Assembly: GCF_031119625.1 (NCBI RefSeq)
Contig: NZ_JAVHZV010000007.1
Location: forward strand, 293,275-357,274
DNA length: 64,000 nucleotides
Origin: Pseudomonas sp. G34
GTDB lineage: Bacteria; Pseudomonadota; Gammaproteobacteria; Pseudomonadales; Pseudomonadaceae
Direction of reading: 5' to 3'
Below the pieces are notes generated by a model that saw nothing but the letters and a program-made list of their open reading frames with translations, did no database searches and had not been told where the DNA came from. Shown one piece after another: positions 34,165-43,384 of the stretch; position 1 is the first letter of the stretch; each line of letters starts with the position of its first letter. The position numbers and the translations under genes are program-made.

Positions 34165-34953
34165 ATGTTCAAGACGATGGCCAACCAAGTGGCGTTGATC
34201 AGCGGTGCCGGCAGCGACAGCGGCATCGGCATGGCCATTGCGCGCCGGCTTGGCGCGACTGGCGTGAAGCTGATCGTGACGGCCAGCAGCGCGCGTATTG
34301 CCGAGCGGGTGGCCGAGCTGCGCGCCGCCGGCTTCCAAGCCGAAGGCCGAGCGGTCGACCTCACCGACGAAGCCCAGGTGCAGGCCTTCGTCGGCTGGGC
34401 CGAAGCGTGCTGGGGGCGGATCGACATCCTCGTCAACAACGCCGGCATGGCCATGCAGGGCAGCCCGGAGCCTTTCGTCGAGGTTGCCAGGATGAGCCTC
34501 GAGGTGTGGAACCTGTCCATCTCGCGCAACCTGACCACCGCCTTCCTGCTCACCCGCGCGGTGTTGCCGGGCATGCAACAGCGCGGTTATGGCCGGGTGG
34601 TGCACGTCAGCTCGGTAACCGGCACGCGGGTCGGCAATCCAGGGGAGGCCGGCTACAGCGCGGCCAAGGCCGGGATGCTCGGCCTCAACCTGTCGCTGGC
34701 GCTGGAGGTGGCCGGGCAGGGCATCACCGTCAACTCGGTAGCGCCGGGCTGGATCGCCACCGGCGCCAGCCAGCCGGAGGAACAGCGCGCCGCCGCCTAT
34801 GTGCCGGTGGGCCGCGCGGGGCATCCCGAAGAGGTCGCTGCCGCAGTGGCCTTCCTGGCCTCGCCCGAGGCCAGCTACATCACCGGCGAGACGCTGACCA
34901 TCGACGGTGGCAACAGCCTGATCGAAAACAAGGCGCCCTGGCAGGCCGTGTGA
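34165..34953 (+). CDS. short-chain dehydrogenase/reductase (FabG-like)
   Basis: 262 residues with SGAGSDSGIGMAIARRLG (14-31), NNAGMAMQG, HVSSVTG, YSAAKAG and a C-terminal SYITGETLTIDGGNS. These are the classical SDR cofactor and Ser-Tyr-Lys active-site motifs of FabG-type enzymes. GAGGTGGAT precedes the ATG at 34165. Its last codons and stop lie inside the left arm of a large inverted repeat (34941-35082), so the C-terminal tail may have been created or altered by that element. Confidence 0.87.
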   Translation: MFKTMANQVALISGAGSDSGIGMAIARRLGATGVKLIVTASSARIAERVAELRAAGFQAEGRAVDLTDEAQVQAFVGWAEACWGRIDILVNNAGMAMQGSPEPFVEVARMSLEVWNLSISRNLTTAFLLTRAVLPGMQQRGYGRVVHVSSVTGTRVGNPGEAGYSAAKAGMLGLNLSLALEVAGQGITVNSVAPGWIATGASQPEEQRAAAYVPVGRAGHPEEVAAAVAFLASPEASYITGETLTIDGGNSLIENKAPWQAV

Positions 34954-35082
34954 AAACTACTGCGCTCGGTCATGCGGCGTTGAAAATCGACTCAAAATGC
35001 TCATTTACCACTTGTAAACTGCGCTTTTTCGCCGATTTTCGCCTTGCCTGCCCTTCGCTCGCTACGTTTTCACACGGCCTGC
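34941..35082. repeat. 142-bp palindromic element with 17-bp perfect terminal inverted repeats
   Basis: The outer arms GCAGGCCGTGTGAAAAC (34941-34957) and GTTTTCACACGGCCTGC (35066-35082) are perfect inverse complements. Inside is a second imperfect palindrome (34982-35040) bounded by GAAAATCG and CGATTTTC and containing TTTACCACTTGTAAA. The left arm overlaps the stop codon of the upstream SDR. I recall related sequences in intergenic regions of other Pseudomonas genomes, so this is probably a mobile or dispersed palindromic element; it could also act as a terminator or processing site. Confidence 0.8.
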
Positions 35083-35136
35083 TGCCAGCCCCTCTTTTTA
35101 CCCTCTCAAGCGGCCTGCGGGCCGAGGAGTGAACCG

Positions 35137-35892
35137 ATGCAACCCGTCGTTCTGATTACCGGTGCCCTGGGCGGCATCGGCGAGGCCATGTGCGAGCGTT
35201 TCACAGCGGGCGGCTGGGCGGTGTTCGGCACCGACCTGGACGCCAGCGCACTCGCCGCCCGGCAAGCCGAGGGCAAGCTGGCCGGCGCCCAGGCTGCCGA
35301 CATCCGCAAGCCCGACGTCTGCCGCGAGGTGGTCGCCGCGGCGCTGGCCAGCCGCGGCCGCCTGGATGCCCTGGTCAACTGCGCCGGGGTATGGCGCGAG
35401 GGGCCGGTGGAGTCGTTCAGCGAAGCGGACTTCGACATCGTGCTGGACGTCAACCTCAAGGCCACCTTCTTCATGTGCTCGGCCAGCATCCCGGCGCTGC
35501 GCGAGAGCAAGGGCGCCATCGTCAACCTCTCCAGCGATGCCGGTCGCCAGGGCAATCGCAATGCCGCCGCGTACTGCGCCAGCAAGGGCGCGGTGACCCT
35601 GATGACCAAGGCCCTGGCGCTGGACCTGGCCCCCGCTGGGGTGCGCTGCAACAGCGTGTCACCGGGCGATGTGCAAACCCCGATGCTCAAGTTCCAGGCC
35701 GAGCGCTACGGCAATGGCGACCAGGCCGCCTATTACCAGGAGCTGCTGGCCAAGTACCCGCAAGGCGAAGCGGCGCGCTTCATCCAGCCCGGCGAAGTGG
35801 CCGACCTGGCGTTCTTTCTCTGCCAGAGCGGTGCGCGGTCGATCACCGGCGCCGACCTGGCCATCGACTGCGGTGTGTCGGCCGGCAACTGA
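35137..35892 (+). CDS. short-chain dehydrogenase/reductase
   Basis: 251 residues with TGALGGIGEAMCERF (8-22), NCAGVWREG (the usual NNAG is NCAG), SSDAGRQG, YCASKGAV (YxxxK) and SITGADLAIDCG. It is a second SDR in the same run of genes, distinct from the first in sequence. GAGGAGTGAACCG precedes the ATG at 35137. The aminotransferase gene follows 39 bases later. Confidence 0.87.
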   Translation: MQPVVLITGALGGIGEAMCERFTAGGWAVFGTDLDASALAARQAEGKLAGAQAADIRKPDVCREVVAAALASRGRLDALVNCAGVWREGPVESFSEADFDIVLDVNLKATFFMCSASIPALRESKGAIVNLSSDAGRQGNRNAAAYCASKGAVTLMTKALALDLAPAGVRCNSVSPGDVQTPMLKFQAERYGNGDQAAYYQELLAKYPQGEAARFIQPGEVADLAFFLCQSGARSITGADLAIDCGVSAGN

Positions 35893-35931
35893 GCGTTGCA
35901 CCGACCCGTTTGACAACAACAGGAGCTTCCC

Positions 35932-37323
35932 ATGTATCAGAGTGGCATCAACGATAAAGCCGTCGAAACCTTCGCCGCCGGTGAGCGCGAGCGTTTCCTG
36001 CAGCGCAACCCGAAATCCGTCAAGCTGGCCAAGCGTGCGCGCAAGTCGCTGTTCGGCGGCGTACCCATGCACTGGATGAGCGACTGGTCGATGCCCAGCT
36101 CGCTGTTCGTCAGCCATGCCAAGGGCGCGCGCTTCCATGATGTCGACGGCCACGCGTACATCGACTTCTGCCTGGGCGACACCGGCAGCATGTTCGGCCA
36201 TTCGCCGGACCCTATCGCCAAGGCCATCGCCGAGCAGGGCGCCAACGGCCTGACCACCATGCTGCCTGGCGAAGACGCGATCATCGCTGGCGAACTGCTC
36301 GCCGAGCGTTTCGGCCTGCCGTTCTGGCAAGTGGCGACCACCGCCACCGACGCCAACCGTTTCGTGATTCGCTGGGCCCGTGCGATCACCAACCGCAAGG
36401 TGCTGCTGGTGTTCGACGGCTGCTACCACGGCACCGTCGACGACGTGATGGTGCGCTGCAAGGAAGGCCGCACGGTGCACCGCGGCGGCCTGATCGGCCA
36501 GGCGCGCAACCTCGCCAAGACCAGCCGCGCCGTGCCGTTCAACGATGTCGCGGCGCTGCAAGCGGCCCTCGCCCAGGGCGACGTGGCGGCGATTCTCTGT
36601 GAACCGGCGATGACCAACATTGGCATGGTGCTGCCCGAGCCGGGCTTCATGGACAAGGTTCGCGAGCTGAGCAAGCAGTACGGCAGCCTGCTGATCATCG
36701 ACGAAACCCACACCATCTCCACCGGCCCCGGCGGCTGCACCCGCGCCTGGAACCTCAAGCCGGACTTCATCACCCTTGGCAAGCCGATTGCCGGCGGCGT
36801 GCCGTGCTCGGTGTACGGCTGCAGCCACGAGATGGCCCAGGCCATGCGCCTGGCCCAGCAGCACGCCAGCGAAACCAGCAGTGGCCATGGCCATAGCGGC
36901 ATGGGCACCACGCTGTCGGCCAACGCCCTGGCCATGCACTGCATGCGGGTGAACCTGGAGCAGGTGATGACGCCTGCCGCCTACGAGCACATGCTGCCGC
37001 TGGCGGCACGCCTGGCTGCCGGGCTGCGCGGGCTGATCGGCAAGCATGGCCTGAACTGGTCGGTCACCGAGCTGGGCGCGCGCTGCGAATTCCAGTTCTG
37101 CGCCACCTCGCCGAAAACCGGTGCCGAGGCTGAAGCGGCCTTCCATGACAGCCTGCAGATGGCCTTGCACCTGTACCTGATCAACCGTGGCATTCTCATC
37201 ACACCGTTCCACAACATGACCCTGTGCTGCCCGGACACCACCGCCGCCGACGTCGACACACTGCTCGCCACCCTCGATGAGGGGCTGAGCGAACTGCTGG
37301 CGATCCCCGGTGCCCGTGGCTGA
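35932..37323 (+). CDS. class III PLP-dependent aminotransferase / aminomutase-like
   Basis: 463 residues, fold type I. The PLP Lys is Lys284 (FITLGKPIAGG) and the ring-N-binding Asp is Asp257 (IIDETHT). The N-terminus (GHAYIDFCLGDTGSMFGHSP) and the DGCYHGTVDD block resemble glutamate-1-semialdehyde aminomutases more than omega-transaminases. In an operon of SDRs and a glutamine-synthetase-like ligase, a catabolic transaminase for an amine or amino acid is more likely than a role in haem synthesis. A good ribosome site (AGGAGC) precedes the ATG. Confidence 0.85.
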   Translation: MYQSGINDKAVETFAAGERERFLQRNPKSVKLAKRARKSLFGGVPMHWMSDWSMPSSLFVSHAKGARFHDVDGHAYIDFCLGDTGSMFGHSPDPIAKAIAEQGANGLTTMLPGEDAIIAGELLAERFGLPFWQVATTATDANRFVIRWARAITNRKVLLVFDGCYHGTVDDVMVRCKEGRTVHRGGLIGQARNLAKTSRAVPFNDVAALQAALAQGDVAAILCEPAMTNIGMVLPEPGFMDKVRELSKQYGSLLIIDETHTISTGPGGCTRAWNLKPDFITLGKPIAGGVPCSVYGCSHEMAQAMRLAQQHASETSSGHGHSGMGTTLSANALAMHCMRVNLEQVMTPAAYEHMLPLAARLAAGLRGLIGKHGLNWSVTELGARCEFQFCATSPKTGAEAEAAFHDSLQMALHLYLINRGILITPFHNMTLCCPDTTAADVDTLLATLDEGLSELLAIPGARG

Positions 37324-37397
37324 GCCCTGATGTCGAGCGCCCGGCGTGATCCAGCGATCGCGCCGGTGTTTCCTGCAATCCCTTACGAGTACTGATC

Positions 37398-38765
37398 ATG
37401 CAATTCGCCGACATTCAGGAAGCCCGCGACTTTCTCGCCGCCCATCCCGAGGTGCGCAGCATCGAGCTGATGCTGATCGACGCCAACGGCATTCCGCGCG
37501 GCAAGCTGCTGCACCGTGACGAGCTGCTGGCGATCTACCAGAACGGTCGCCCGCTGCCCAGCTCGATTCTGGCCCTCACCGTTCAGGGTGAAGACGTCGA
37601 AGCCACCGGCCTGGTCTGGGAAGTGGCGGACGCCGACTGCTGGACCTACCCGCTGCCCGGCAGCCTGACCCTGCAGCCCTGGCGCAGCACGCCCACCGGG
37701 CAGTTGCAGGTGAGCATGCACCCGACCCAGGGGCTGCCTGCCGCGCCCGCCGACCCGCGGCATGCGCTGGTGCGAGTGATCGAACGCCTCAAGGCCGACG
37801 GTTTGCATCCGGTGATGGCCGTGGAGCTAGAGTTCTATCTGCTCGACAAGCAGCGCGACGGCAACGGCCGCCCGCAACCGGCGGTGCAGATGAACGGCGT
37901 GCGCCCTGAAGCGCCGCAGGTGTATGGCGTGTACGAGCTGGAGCAGCTGCAGCCGTTCCTCGACGACCTCTATGCCGCTTGCGAGGCGCAGGGGCTGCCG
38001 GTACGCACGGCGATTTCCGAGTACGCACCGGGCCAGCTCGAGCTGACCCTGGAGCACCGCTTCGACGCGCTGCAGGCCGTCGACGAGGGCGTGCGCTACA
38101 AGCGCCTGGTCAAGGGCGTGGCCAACCGGCACGGCCTGCAGGCCTGCTTCATGGCCAAGCCGTTCGGCGACCTGGCCGGCAGCGGTATGCACCTGCACGT
38201 CAGCCTGGCCGACGAGCAGGGCAACAACCTGTACGCCAGTGAAGACCCCCAGGGCACGCCGCTGCTGCGCCACTCCATCGGCGGCATGATGGCCACGCTG
38301 CTCGATTCGCTGGCGATCTTCTGCCCCAACGCCAACTCGTTCCGCCGCTTCCAGGCCAACAGTTACGCGCCGCTGGCCAAGAGCTGGGGGGTGAACAACC
38401 GCACCGTGTCGTTCCGCGTGCCAGGTGGCCCGGCCGTCAGCCGCCATATCGAGCACCGCATCTGCGGCGCCGATGCCAACCCGTACCTGGCGGCCGCGGC
38501 AATTCTCGCCGGCATCCACCACGGTATTCGCGAACAGCTCGACCCGGGCGCCGCCATCGTCGGCAACGGCTACCAGCAGGCCACCGAGTTCCTGCCCACC
38601 GACTGGCTCACCGCGTTGCGCGCCCTGGAAGGATCGAGCTGGGCCCGCGAAGCCCTGGGCGAGGAATTCCTCAAGGTGTTCCTGGCGATCAAGAAAGCCG
38701 AGTACCGCCAGTTCATGGCCGAGGTCGGCGAGCAGGACTGGCGCTGGTACCTGAACCACGCCTGA
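37398..38765 (+). CDS. glutamine synthetase-family gamma-glutamylpolyamine synthetase-like ligase
   Basis: 455 residues. Glutamine synthetase features are the N-terminal beta-grasp domain (1-100), VELEFYLLD (metal-binding Glu, about 140-148), SEYAPGQLELTLEH, SGMHLHVSL, and RVPGGPAVSRHIEHRICGADANPYLAAAAI. The length and sequence fit the PuuA/Pau/Spu branch, which ligates glutamate to polyamines or other amines, rather than housekeeping GlnA (about 470, with an adenylylation loop). Its substrate is presumably an amine handled by the preceding SDR and aminotransferase genes. Confidence 0.85.
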   Translation: MQFADIQEARDFLAAHPEVRSIELMLIDANGIPRGKLLHRDELLAIYQNGRPLPSSILALTVQGEDVEATGLVWEVADADCWTYPLPGSLTLQPWRSTPTGQLQVSMHPTQGLPAAPADPRHALVRVIERLKADGLHPVMAVELEFYLLDKQRDGNGRPQPAVQMNGVRPEAPQVYGVYELEQLQPFLDDLYAACEAQGLPVRTAISEYAPGQLELTLEHRFDALQAVDEGVRYKRLVKGVANRHGLQACFMAKPFGDLAGSGMHLHVSLADEQGNNLYASEDPQGTPLLRHSIGGMMATLLDSLAIFCPNANSFRRFQANSYAPLAKSWGVNNRTVSFRVPGGPAVSRHIEHRICGADANPYLAAAAILAGIHHGIREQLDPGAAIVGNGYQQATEFLPTDWLTALRALEGSSWAREALGEEFLKVFLAIKKAEYRQFMAEVGEQDWRWYLNHA

Positions 38766-38809
38766 CCCCGATTATCCGGCGGCGATGATCGACGGGCTGT
38801 TCGCCAGCG

Positions 38810-39271
38810 CTAGAAGCTGGGGGGCAAGGGCAGGGCGGTGGTCGACTTGATCCGCTCCATGGCGAAGCTGGAGCTGACGTCGGCGATGCCGGGAATCTCG
38901 ATCAGCCGCTTGTAGACGGCGTCGTAGCCTTCGATGTCCGGCACCACCACGCGCAGCAGGTAGTCGGTCACCCCGGCCAGCCGGTAGAAATCCACCACCT
39001 CGTCGATGGCTGCCACCTTGTGGTGGAACTGCTTGAGCCAGTCGGCGTTGTGCTGATTGGTGCGCACGAAGGCGAATACCGTGACCGGCACACCGACCTG
39101 GCGCGGCTCGAGCAGCGCCACCCGGGCGCGGATCACCTTGCTTTCCTCGAGCTTCTGGATGCGTCGCCAGCAGGCGGTGTTGCTCAGGCCCACGCGCTCG
39201 GCCAGCTCACCCAGCGCGAGGGTGCAGTCATGCTGCAGGAGACCAAGGATGGCGTGGTCGAACTTGTCCAT
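38810..39271 (-). CDS. Lrp/AsnC-family regulator
   Basis: 153 residues: helix-turn-helix (LGELAERVGLSNTACWRRIQKLEE, about 20-43) and a RAM ligand-binding domain (HKVAAIDEVVDFYRLAGVTDYLL). It is convergent with the ligase gene and divergent from the cysteine-desulfurase-like gene. It may sense an amino acid from the adjacent catabolic cluster or control the desulfurase-like gene. Confidence 0.9.
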   Translation of the reverse strand: MDKFDHAILGLLQHDCTLALGELAERVGLSNTACWRRIQKLEESKVIRARVALLEPRQVGVPVTVFAFVRTNQHNADWLKQFHHKVAAIDEVVDFYRLAGVTDYLLRVVVPDIEGYDAVYKRLIEIPGIADVSSSFAMERIKSTTALPLPPSF

Positions 39272-39486
39272 GGGGGCTCTTCAGGGTGATTGAGCAATAA
39301 GCAAAGCACGCAAACGGCTAAGCATGAAATTATTTTCCGAAATCCTGGTGTTTAAAGAAACCTGGTTGCGTATTTGCCCGCAGGTGGCCGCCAAATATCA
39401 ACCTGTTTCTGGCTTCCTTCTCTTAGCATATTCACTCTGGACCGCCGTCACCGGCGGCATCTCTTCGATCTGCAAGGCCGTATCCC

Positions 39487-40617
39487 ATGACAGAGCGCTA
39501 TTTCGACTATGCCGCCACCACCCCCATCGACGATGCCGTGATCCAGGACATGCTGGCCCATATGGGGCGCGAGAGCACCTTTGGCAATCCGGCATCGGCC
39601 TCCCATTCGTTCGGCCAGGGCGCACGCCGCGCCGTGGAAAAGGCGCGCCGGCAAGTCGCCGAGCTGGTGGGTACCAGCGCCGACAACCTGGTGTGGACAT
39701 CCGGTGCGACCGAATCCAACAACCTGGCGCTCAAGGGCCTGGCTGCCGCGGCGCAGGGGCGCCGGCACATCGTTACCAGCAGCCTGGAACACAAGGCCGT
39801 GCTGGATACCGCCCGGCAGCTGGAGCGCGACGGCTTCGAGGTGACCTGGCTGCAACCGGACGCCGAGGGCCTGATCCAGCCCGAGGCCGTGGCGGCGGCG
39901 CTGCGTGACGACACCCTGGTCGTGTCGCTGATGCGCGTCAACAATGAGCTGGGCACCCTCACCGATATCGCCGCGATTGGCGAACGGGTGCGTCAGCGTG
40001 GTGCGCTGTTTCATGTGGACGCCGCCCAGGCCACCGGCAAGGTGGCGATCGACCTGGCGGGCCTGGCGGTGGACCTGATGTCATTTTCCGCCCACAAGAG
40101 CTACGGCCCCAAAGGCATCGGCGCGCTTTACGTGGGTGAGCGCGCGCGCCCACTCATGCAGGCACAGATCCACGGCGGCGGGCATGAGCAGGGGCTGCGC
40201 TCGGGCACCCTGGCCACCCACCAGATCGTCGGCATGGGCAGCGCGTTCGCCCTGGCCGGCGAGCTGATGGGCGAGGAGAACCAGCGTATCGCCGGGCTTG
40301 GCGCGCAGCTTCGCGAAGGCCTGCTGAGCCTGCCGGGCGTGCGCCTCAATGGGTGTGCCCGGCAGCGCGTGCCGCACACGCTCAACCTGTGCATCGACCA
40401 CCCCTTCTTCAATGTCCAGGGCCTGGGCCGCAGCCTGGCGTTCTCCTCCACGTCGGCGTGCAATTCGGCCAGCCGCGCCCCATCGCACGTGCTGCTGGCG
40501 CTGGGGCTGGACGCTACCCAGGCGTACAGCAGCATCCGCCTGAGCCTGGGGCGCTACACCACCCTCGCGGATGTCGAAGCGGCCATCGAGGCCGTTCGCC
40601 AGTGTCTGCCGCAGTGA
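39487..40617 (+). CDS. cysteine desulfurase-family protein (NifS/IscS-like)
   Basis: 376 residues, class V aminotransferase fold. Conserved residues: TSGATESNN (PLP-binding), His102 (SLEHKAV), the Schiff-base Lys204 (SAHKSYGPKG), and the sulfur-carrying Cys325 (SSTSACNSASRAPSH). The catalytic set is complete, so sulfur transfer from cysteine is plausible. It is not next to iscU, iscR or suf genes, so it is a stand-alone paralogue and not the housekeeping IscS. The Lrp gene lies divergently upstream. Confidence 0.88.
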   Translation: MTERYFDYAATTPIDDAVIQDMLAHMGRESTFGNPASASHSFGQGARRAVEKARRQVAELVGTSADNLVWTSGATESNNLALKGLAAAAQGRRHIVTSSLEHKAVLDTARQLERDGFEVTWLQPDAEGLIQPEAVAAALRDDTLVVSLMRVNNELGTLTDIAAIGERVRQRGALFHVDAAQATGKVAIDLAGLAVDLMSFSAHKSYGPKGIGALYVGERARPLMQAQIHGGGHEQGLRSGTLATHQIVGMGSAFALAGELMGEENQRIAGLGAQLREGLLSLPGVRLNGCARQRVPHTLNLCIDHPFFNVQGLGRSLAFSSTSACNSASRAPSHVLLALGLDATQAYSSIRLSLGRYTTLADVEAAIEAVRQCLPQ

Positions 40618-40636
40618 GCGAGCACTGTGGCGGAGT

Positions 40637-41167
40637 CTAGCCGCCGGGGTCGGGGCAGTTCTCGAAAGCGTCCGTTGACGGGGCGTAGAGCATGGCAGCA
40701 GCGCCATCTAGCAGCATGTCGGTGAAACCGTCGGCATTTACATCGGCGAAGTGCACGTTGGTTTTGGTGCTCAGTTGGCAGAACGTCCTGCCGCGTATGG
40801 CCAGCACGTTGAAGTCTTCACTGCCACCGCTCCAGAGCCACTGCTCGCTGAGGTCATAGTGGTGCTTGTAGTAGCTGTGCTTCAGCGTGGGAATCGCCTG
40901 CACCATCAGGCCCAGACACGCCAGCAGGCCGACGAGCCGGTACTTGCGCGCTGCCCCGGTGGGCCGGGGCTCGTGGCGAACCATGCCAATCAGGAACAGC
41001 ACCAGGGCCGGCAGCACCACCAGCAGCGTGCCGGCGACCAGCAGCGCCAGGTAAGCCAGTTCTTCGTCCTGCAGGTAGAAGGCCGAAAGGCTGTCGAGAT
41101 AGAGAAACACACTTGTCAGCACGTACAGGCCAACCAGCAGCAGGTACCGCGCGTTCCGTTTGAACAT
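40637..41167 (-). CDS. hypothetical membrane protein
   Basis: 176 residues with three predicted membrane segments (about 7-28, 37-63, 80-95), then an extracytoplasmic tail with an FG-GAP/calcium-loop-like stretch (DVNADGFTDMLL, about 140-151) and three Cys. No family recognised. Divergent from the next gene. Confidence 0.65.
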   Translation of the reverse strand: MFKRNARYLLLVGLYVLTSVFLYLDSLSAFYLQDEELAYLALLVAGTLLVVLPALVLFLIGMVRHEPRPTGAARKYRLVGLLACLGLMVQAIPTLKHSYYKHHYDLSEQWLWSGGSEDFNVLAIRGRTFCQLSTKTNVHFADVNADGFTDMLLDGAAAMLYAPSTDAFENCPDPGG

Positions 41168-41353
41168 GGCTTTCCTTGTCGCTGTCCGGGGGGAGGGCAG
41201 TTAACACCGGCCGACGCCATTCACGAAGTCTTTTTAGCCGGTAGCCGATCTGCCATGTCGCAGACACGTGCGACGCATTGGCGCAGGTGAATCCATAGGC
41301 CCATATCGAGTAGCCTTGCGCATCTGTTTTCGCAGCGGCGCTAGGAGTCGACA

Positions 41354-42010
41354 TTGAGTCACAAGAGTAAAGCGATTCTCTGGGGCAGCGTGGGCCTGAG
41401 CCTGTTGCTGCTGGTTGTCGCGCTGCGGCTGTTCTTCGTCTGGGCGACCACCTTGCCGCTCGATGCGCCGGTGCGCCTCGATCAGGGCGAAACCGTCGAG
41501 TTGCCGGTCAAGGTGCGTACGCTGGAGTTCGACACCCTGGCGGTGGTGTTCTCTACGGGCGAGCTGCCGCTGTTCACGGTGCGCAAGCTGTCTGGCGGGC
41601 CGATCTGGGAGAACGAGCAGTGGGTCGAATACCCACCGGCGCCGATGACCCTGGCGTGGAAACTGTTCACCCCGGCCGGCGAGCTGGTGTCCGAAGGGCA
41701 GGGCTCGGTGGCTGACGAACTCACCAGCTATGGCCGCGACGAAATCACCCGCGCCGTGGCGCGCATTCCCCTGCAGCCTGGTGATTACCAATTGCAGGTG
41801 AAGGCGCTGACGCCGGATGCACGCTTCGGCGAAGTGAAAACGCGCCTGGTATTCGTGGCCGCGGGCAAGGGCCAGACCTGGGAGAGCGGCGTGGCCTTGT
41901 GGGGCTCGATCATTTCCGGGGTGCTGCTGATTCCGCTGGTGATCATCTGCGGCCTGTTGACCCTGCACCACTTCGTGCGCTGGCGCTACGGCGCGCCCGC
42001 GGCGGACTGA
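41354..42010 (+). CDS. hypothetical protein with N- and C-terminal membrane segments
   Basis: 218 residues. A membrane segment lies at about 6-26 and another at about 183-206, with an extracytoplasmic beta-rich domain between. The start is a TTG at 41354 with a good ribosome site (TAGGAG) seven bases upstream. It is divergent from the preceding membrane protein gene. Function unknown; no family recognised. Confidence 0.65.
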   Translation: MSHKSKAILWGSVGLSLLLLVVALRLFFVWATTLPLDAPVRLDQGETVELPVKVRTLEFDTLAVVFSTGELPLFTVRKLSGGPIWENEQWVEYPPAPMTLAWKLFTPAGELVSEGQGSVADELTSYGRDEITRAVARIPLQPGDYQLQVKALTPDARFGEVKTRLVFVAAGKGQTWESGVALWGSIISGVLLIPLVIICGLLTLHHFVRWRYGAPAAD

Positions 42011-42105
42011 ACCGCTAGCGGGCGGCCATGGCGCCGCTCGCCTCACAACCTGTTCACGATCCTTATGTGCCTGAAGTGGCAGGTACAAAGCAGAAGCGGC
42101 CTGTC

Positions 42106-42181
42106 GTAGGGTGGACGACGCTTCATCCGTCCACCGCTCTGCGATCGCAATGGTGGATGAAAAGAGCGTCATCCACCCTAC
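42106..42181. repeat. 76-bp inverted-repeat element
   Basis: GTAGGGTGGACGACGC (42106-42121) and GCGTCATCCACCCTAC (42166-42181) are inverted repeats with one mismatch. The interior repeats the same words (CATCCGTCCACC, GGTGGATGAAAAG). This GTAGGGTGGATGACGC family is a common dispersed sequence in Pseudomonas intergenic DNA as I recall. It is non-coding. Confidence 0.75.
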
Positions 42182-42254
42182 ATAGAGAACGGCCGCTCCC
42201 GCCACTTTGTTGCCGAAATCACCGAACCTGGACCGAAGGATCATGAACAGGTTC

Positions 42255-43220
42255 TCAGAACCTGTTGCTCACATCGGTGGCCAGCAGCGCCTGCTCGAAG
42301 CGCTCGAGAAACACCGCTTCGGCATGGGTGCGCTTCTGGTCGCGGTTCCACAGCAGGTACACGTTCACATCGATCACCCCCTCCGCCGGTGGCAGGCGCC
42401 ACACTTCGCCGGCCTGCACGTCCTTGGCGACGACATGTTCGGGCAGGCAGCCGATGCCGTAGCCGGCTGCCACCAGGCGGCGGATCTCGTCGAGGCTCGA
42501 CGAAGAGGCGACGATACGCCCGGTGAAGCCCTGCTGGTCGCGGAAAATGGTCAGCGGTGACAGGTTGCCGCCGATCTGGTCGCTGGTGAAACTCACGAAG
42601 TTCTCGCTTTTCAGGTCCGCCAGCTTCAGGTGTTTGCGGCCGAACAAGGCGTGGCGCTTGCCGCAGAAGAACGCGTAGCGCTGCTCGAGCATCACCCGTT
42701 GCTCAAGGCGTGGCTGCGGCGTGCGGCACAGGCTCAGGCCGAAGGATGCGGTCTTCTGCAGCAGCGCGCTGACCACGTCGGAGCTGCGCAACACATCGAA
42801 CTCGAATTCGACCCGCGGGTAGTCGACGTGGAAGTTGGCCAGGAAGTCGTCGTAGAAGCGCGACTCGATACGGCTGATCATCAGGATGCGGATCTTGCCG
42901 GCGACGGTTTCCTCCGGCGCGTCGAGTGCCGGGCCCAGGCGCGATACCGTGCCGTACAGCTCGGCGGCGATCTGCATGACTTCCTCGCCAGCCTTGGACA
43001 GCGCGATGCGCGGCCCGCTGCGGATCACCAGGGCGCTTTCCAACTGCTCCTCGAGGCGCTTGAGCGCCTGACTCACCGCCGGCTGGCTCAGGTGCAGGCG
43101 CGCCGCAGCGCGGCTGATGCTGCCTTCCTGGCCGATCACCAGGAAGGTACGCAAGAGGTTCCAGTCCAGCCGGTCATTGAGAAAACGGCGCGCTTCGGCG
43201 TGACGGTAACCCGCGTTCAT
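42255..43220 (-). CDS. LysR-family regulator
   Basis: 321 residues: winged helix at about 18-76 (LDWNLLRTFLVIGQEGSISRAA, SQPAVSQALKRLEEQL) and a substrate-binding domain from about 105. It is divergent from the MHS transporter operon and a perfect LysR box lies just before its start. It is the probable activator of the transporter-aldolase-dehydrogenase genes. Confidence 0.92.
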   Translation of the reverse strand: MNAGYRHAEARRFLNDRLDWNLLRTFLVIGQEGSISRAAARLHLSQPAVSQALKRLEEQLESALVIRSGPRIALSKAGEEVMQIAAELYGTVSRLGPALDAPEETVAGKIRILMISRIESRFYDDFLANFHVDYPRVEFEFDVLRSSDVVSALLQKTASFGLSLCRTPQPRLEQRVMLEQRYAFFCGKRHALFGRKHLKLADLKSENFVSFTSDQIGGNLSPLTIFRDQQGFTGRIVASSSSLDEIRRLVAAGYGIGCLPEHVVAKDVQAGEVWRLPPAEGVIDVNVYLLWNRDQKRTHAEAVFLERFEQALLATDVSNRF

Positions 43221-43228
43221 AGGCGTTT

Positions 43229-43251
43229 AAGTATCCGTTTTACTTATACTT
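43229..43251. promoter_or_regulatory. LysR box (T-N11-A palindrome)
   Basis: AAGTAT-N11-ATACTT is a perfect dyad with the T-N11-A spacing that defines LysR-type sites, 9 bases from the LysR start and about 135 bases before the divergent transporter gene. Confidence 0.65.
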
Positions 43252-43384
43252 GAGTATTGATATTAGAAGCTTTGCTTAGCATAGGGGTGGGGGCATGATC
43301 TGGCAATGCACCGCCAGAGTGCGACCGATCCCACCTGGGATGTGCTTTTTCTCCTGCCTATAAAAACCAATCCGGGAGCCTGCG

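Noticed and set aside
34159..34953. GTG at 34159 as the start of the SDR gene
   Set aside because: The ATG at 34165 has GAGGTGG at a better distance and begins the normal SDR sequence.
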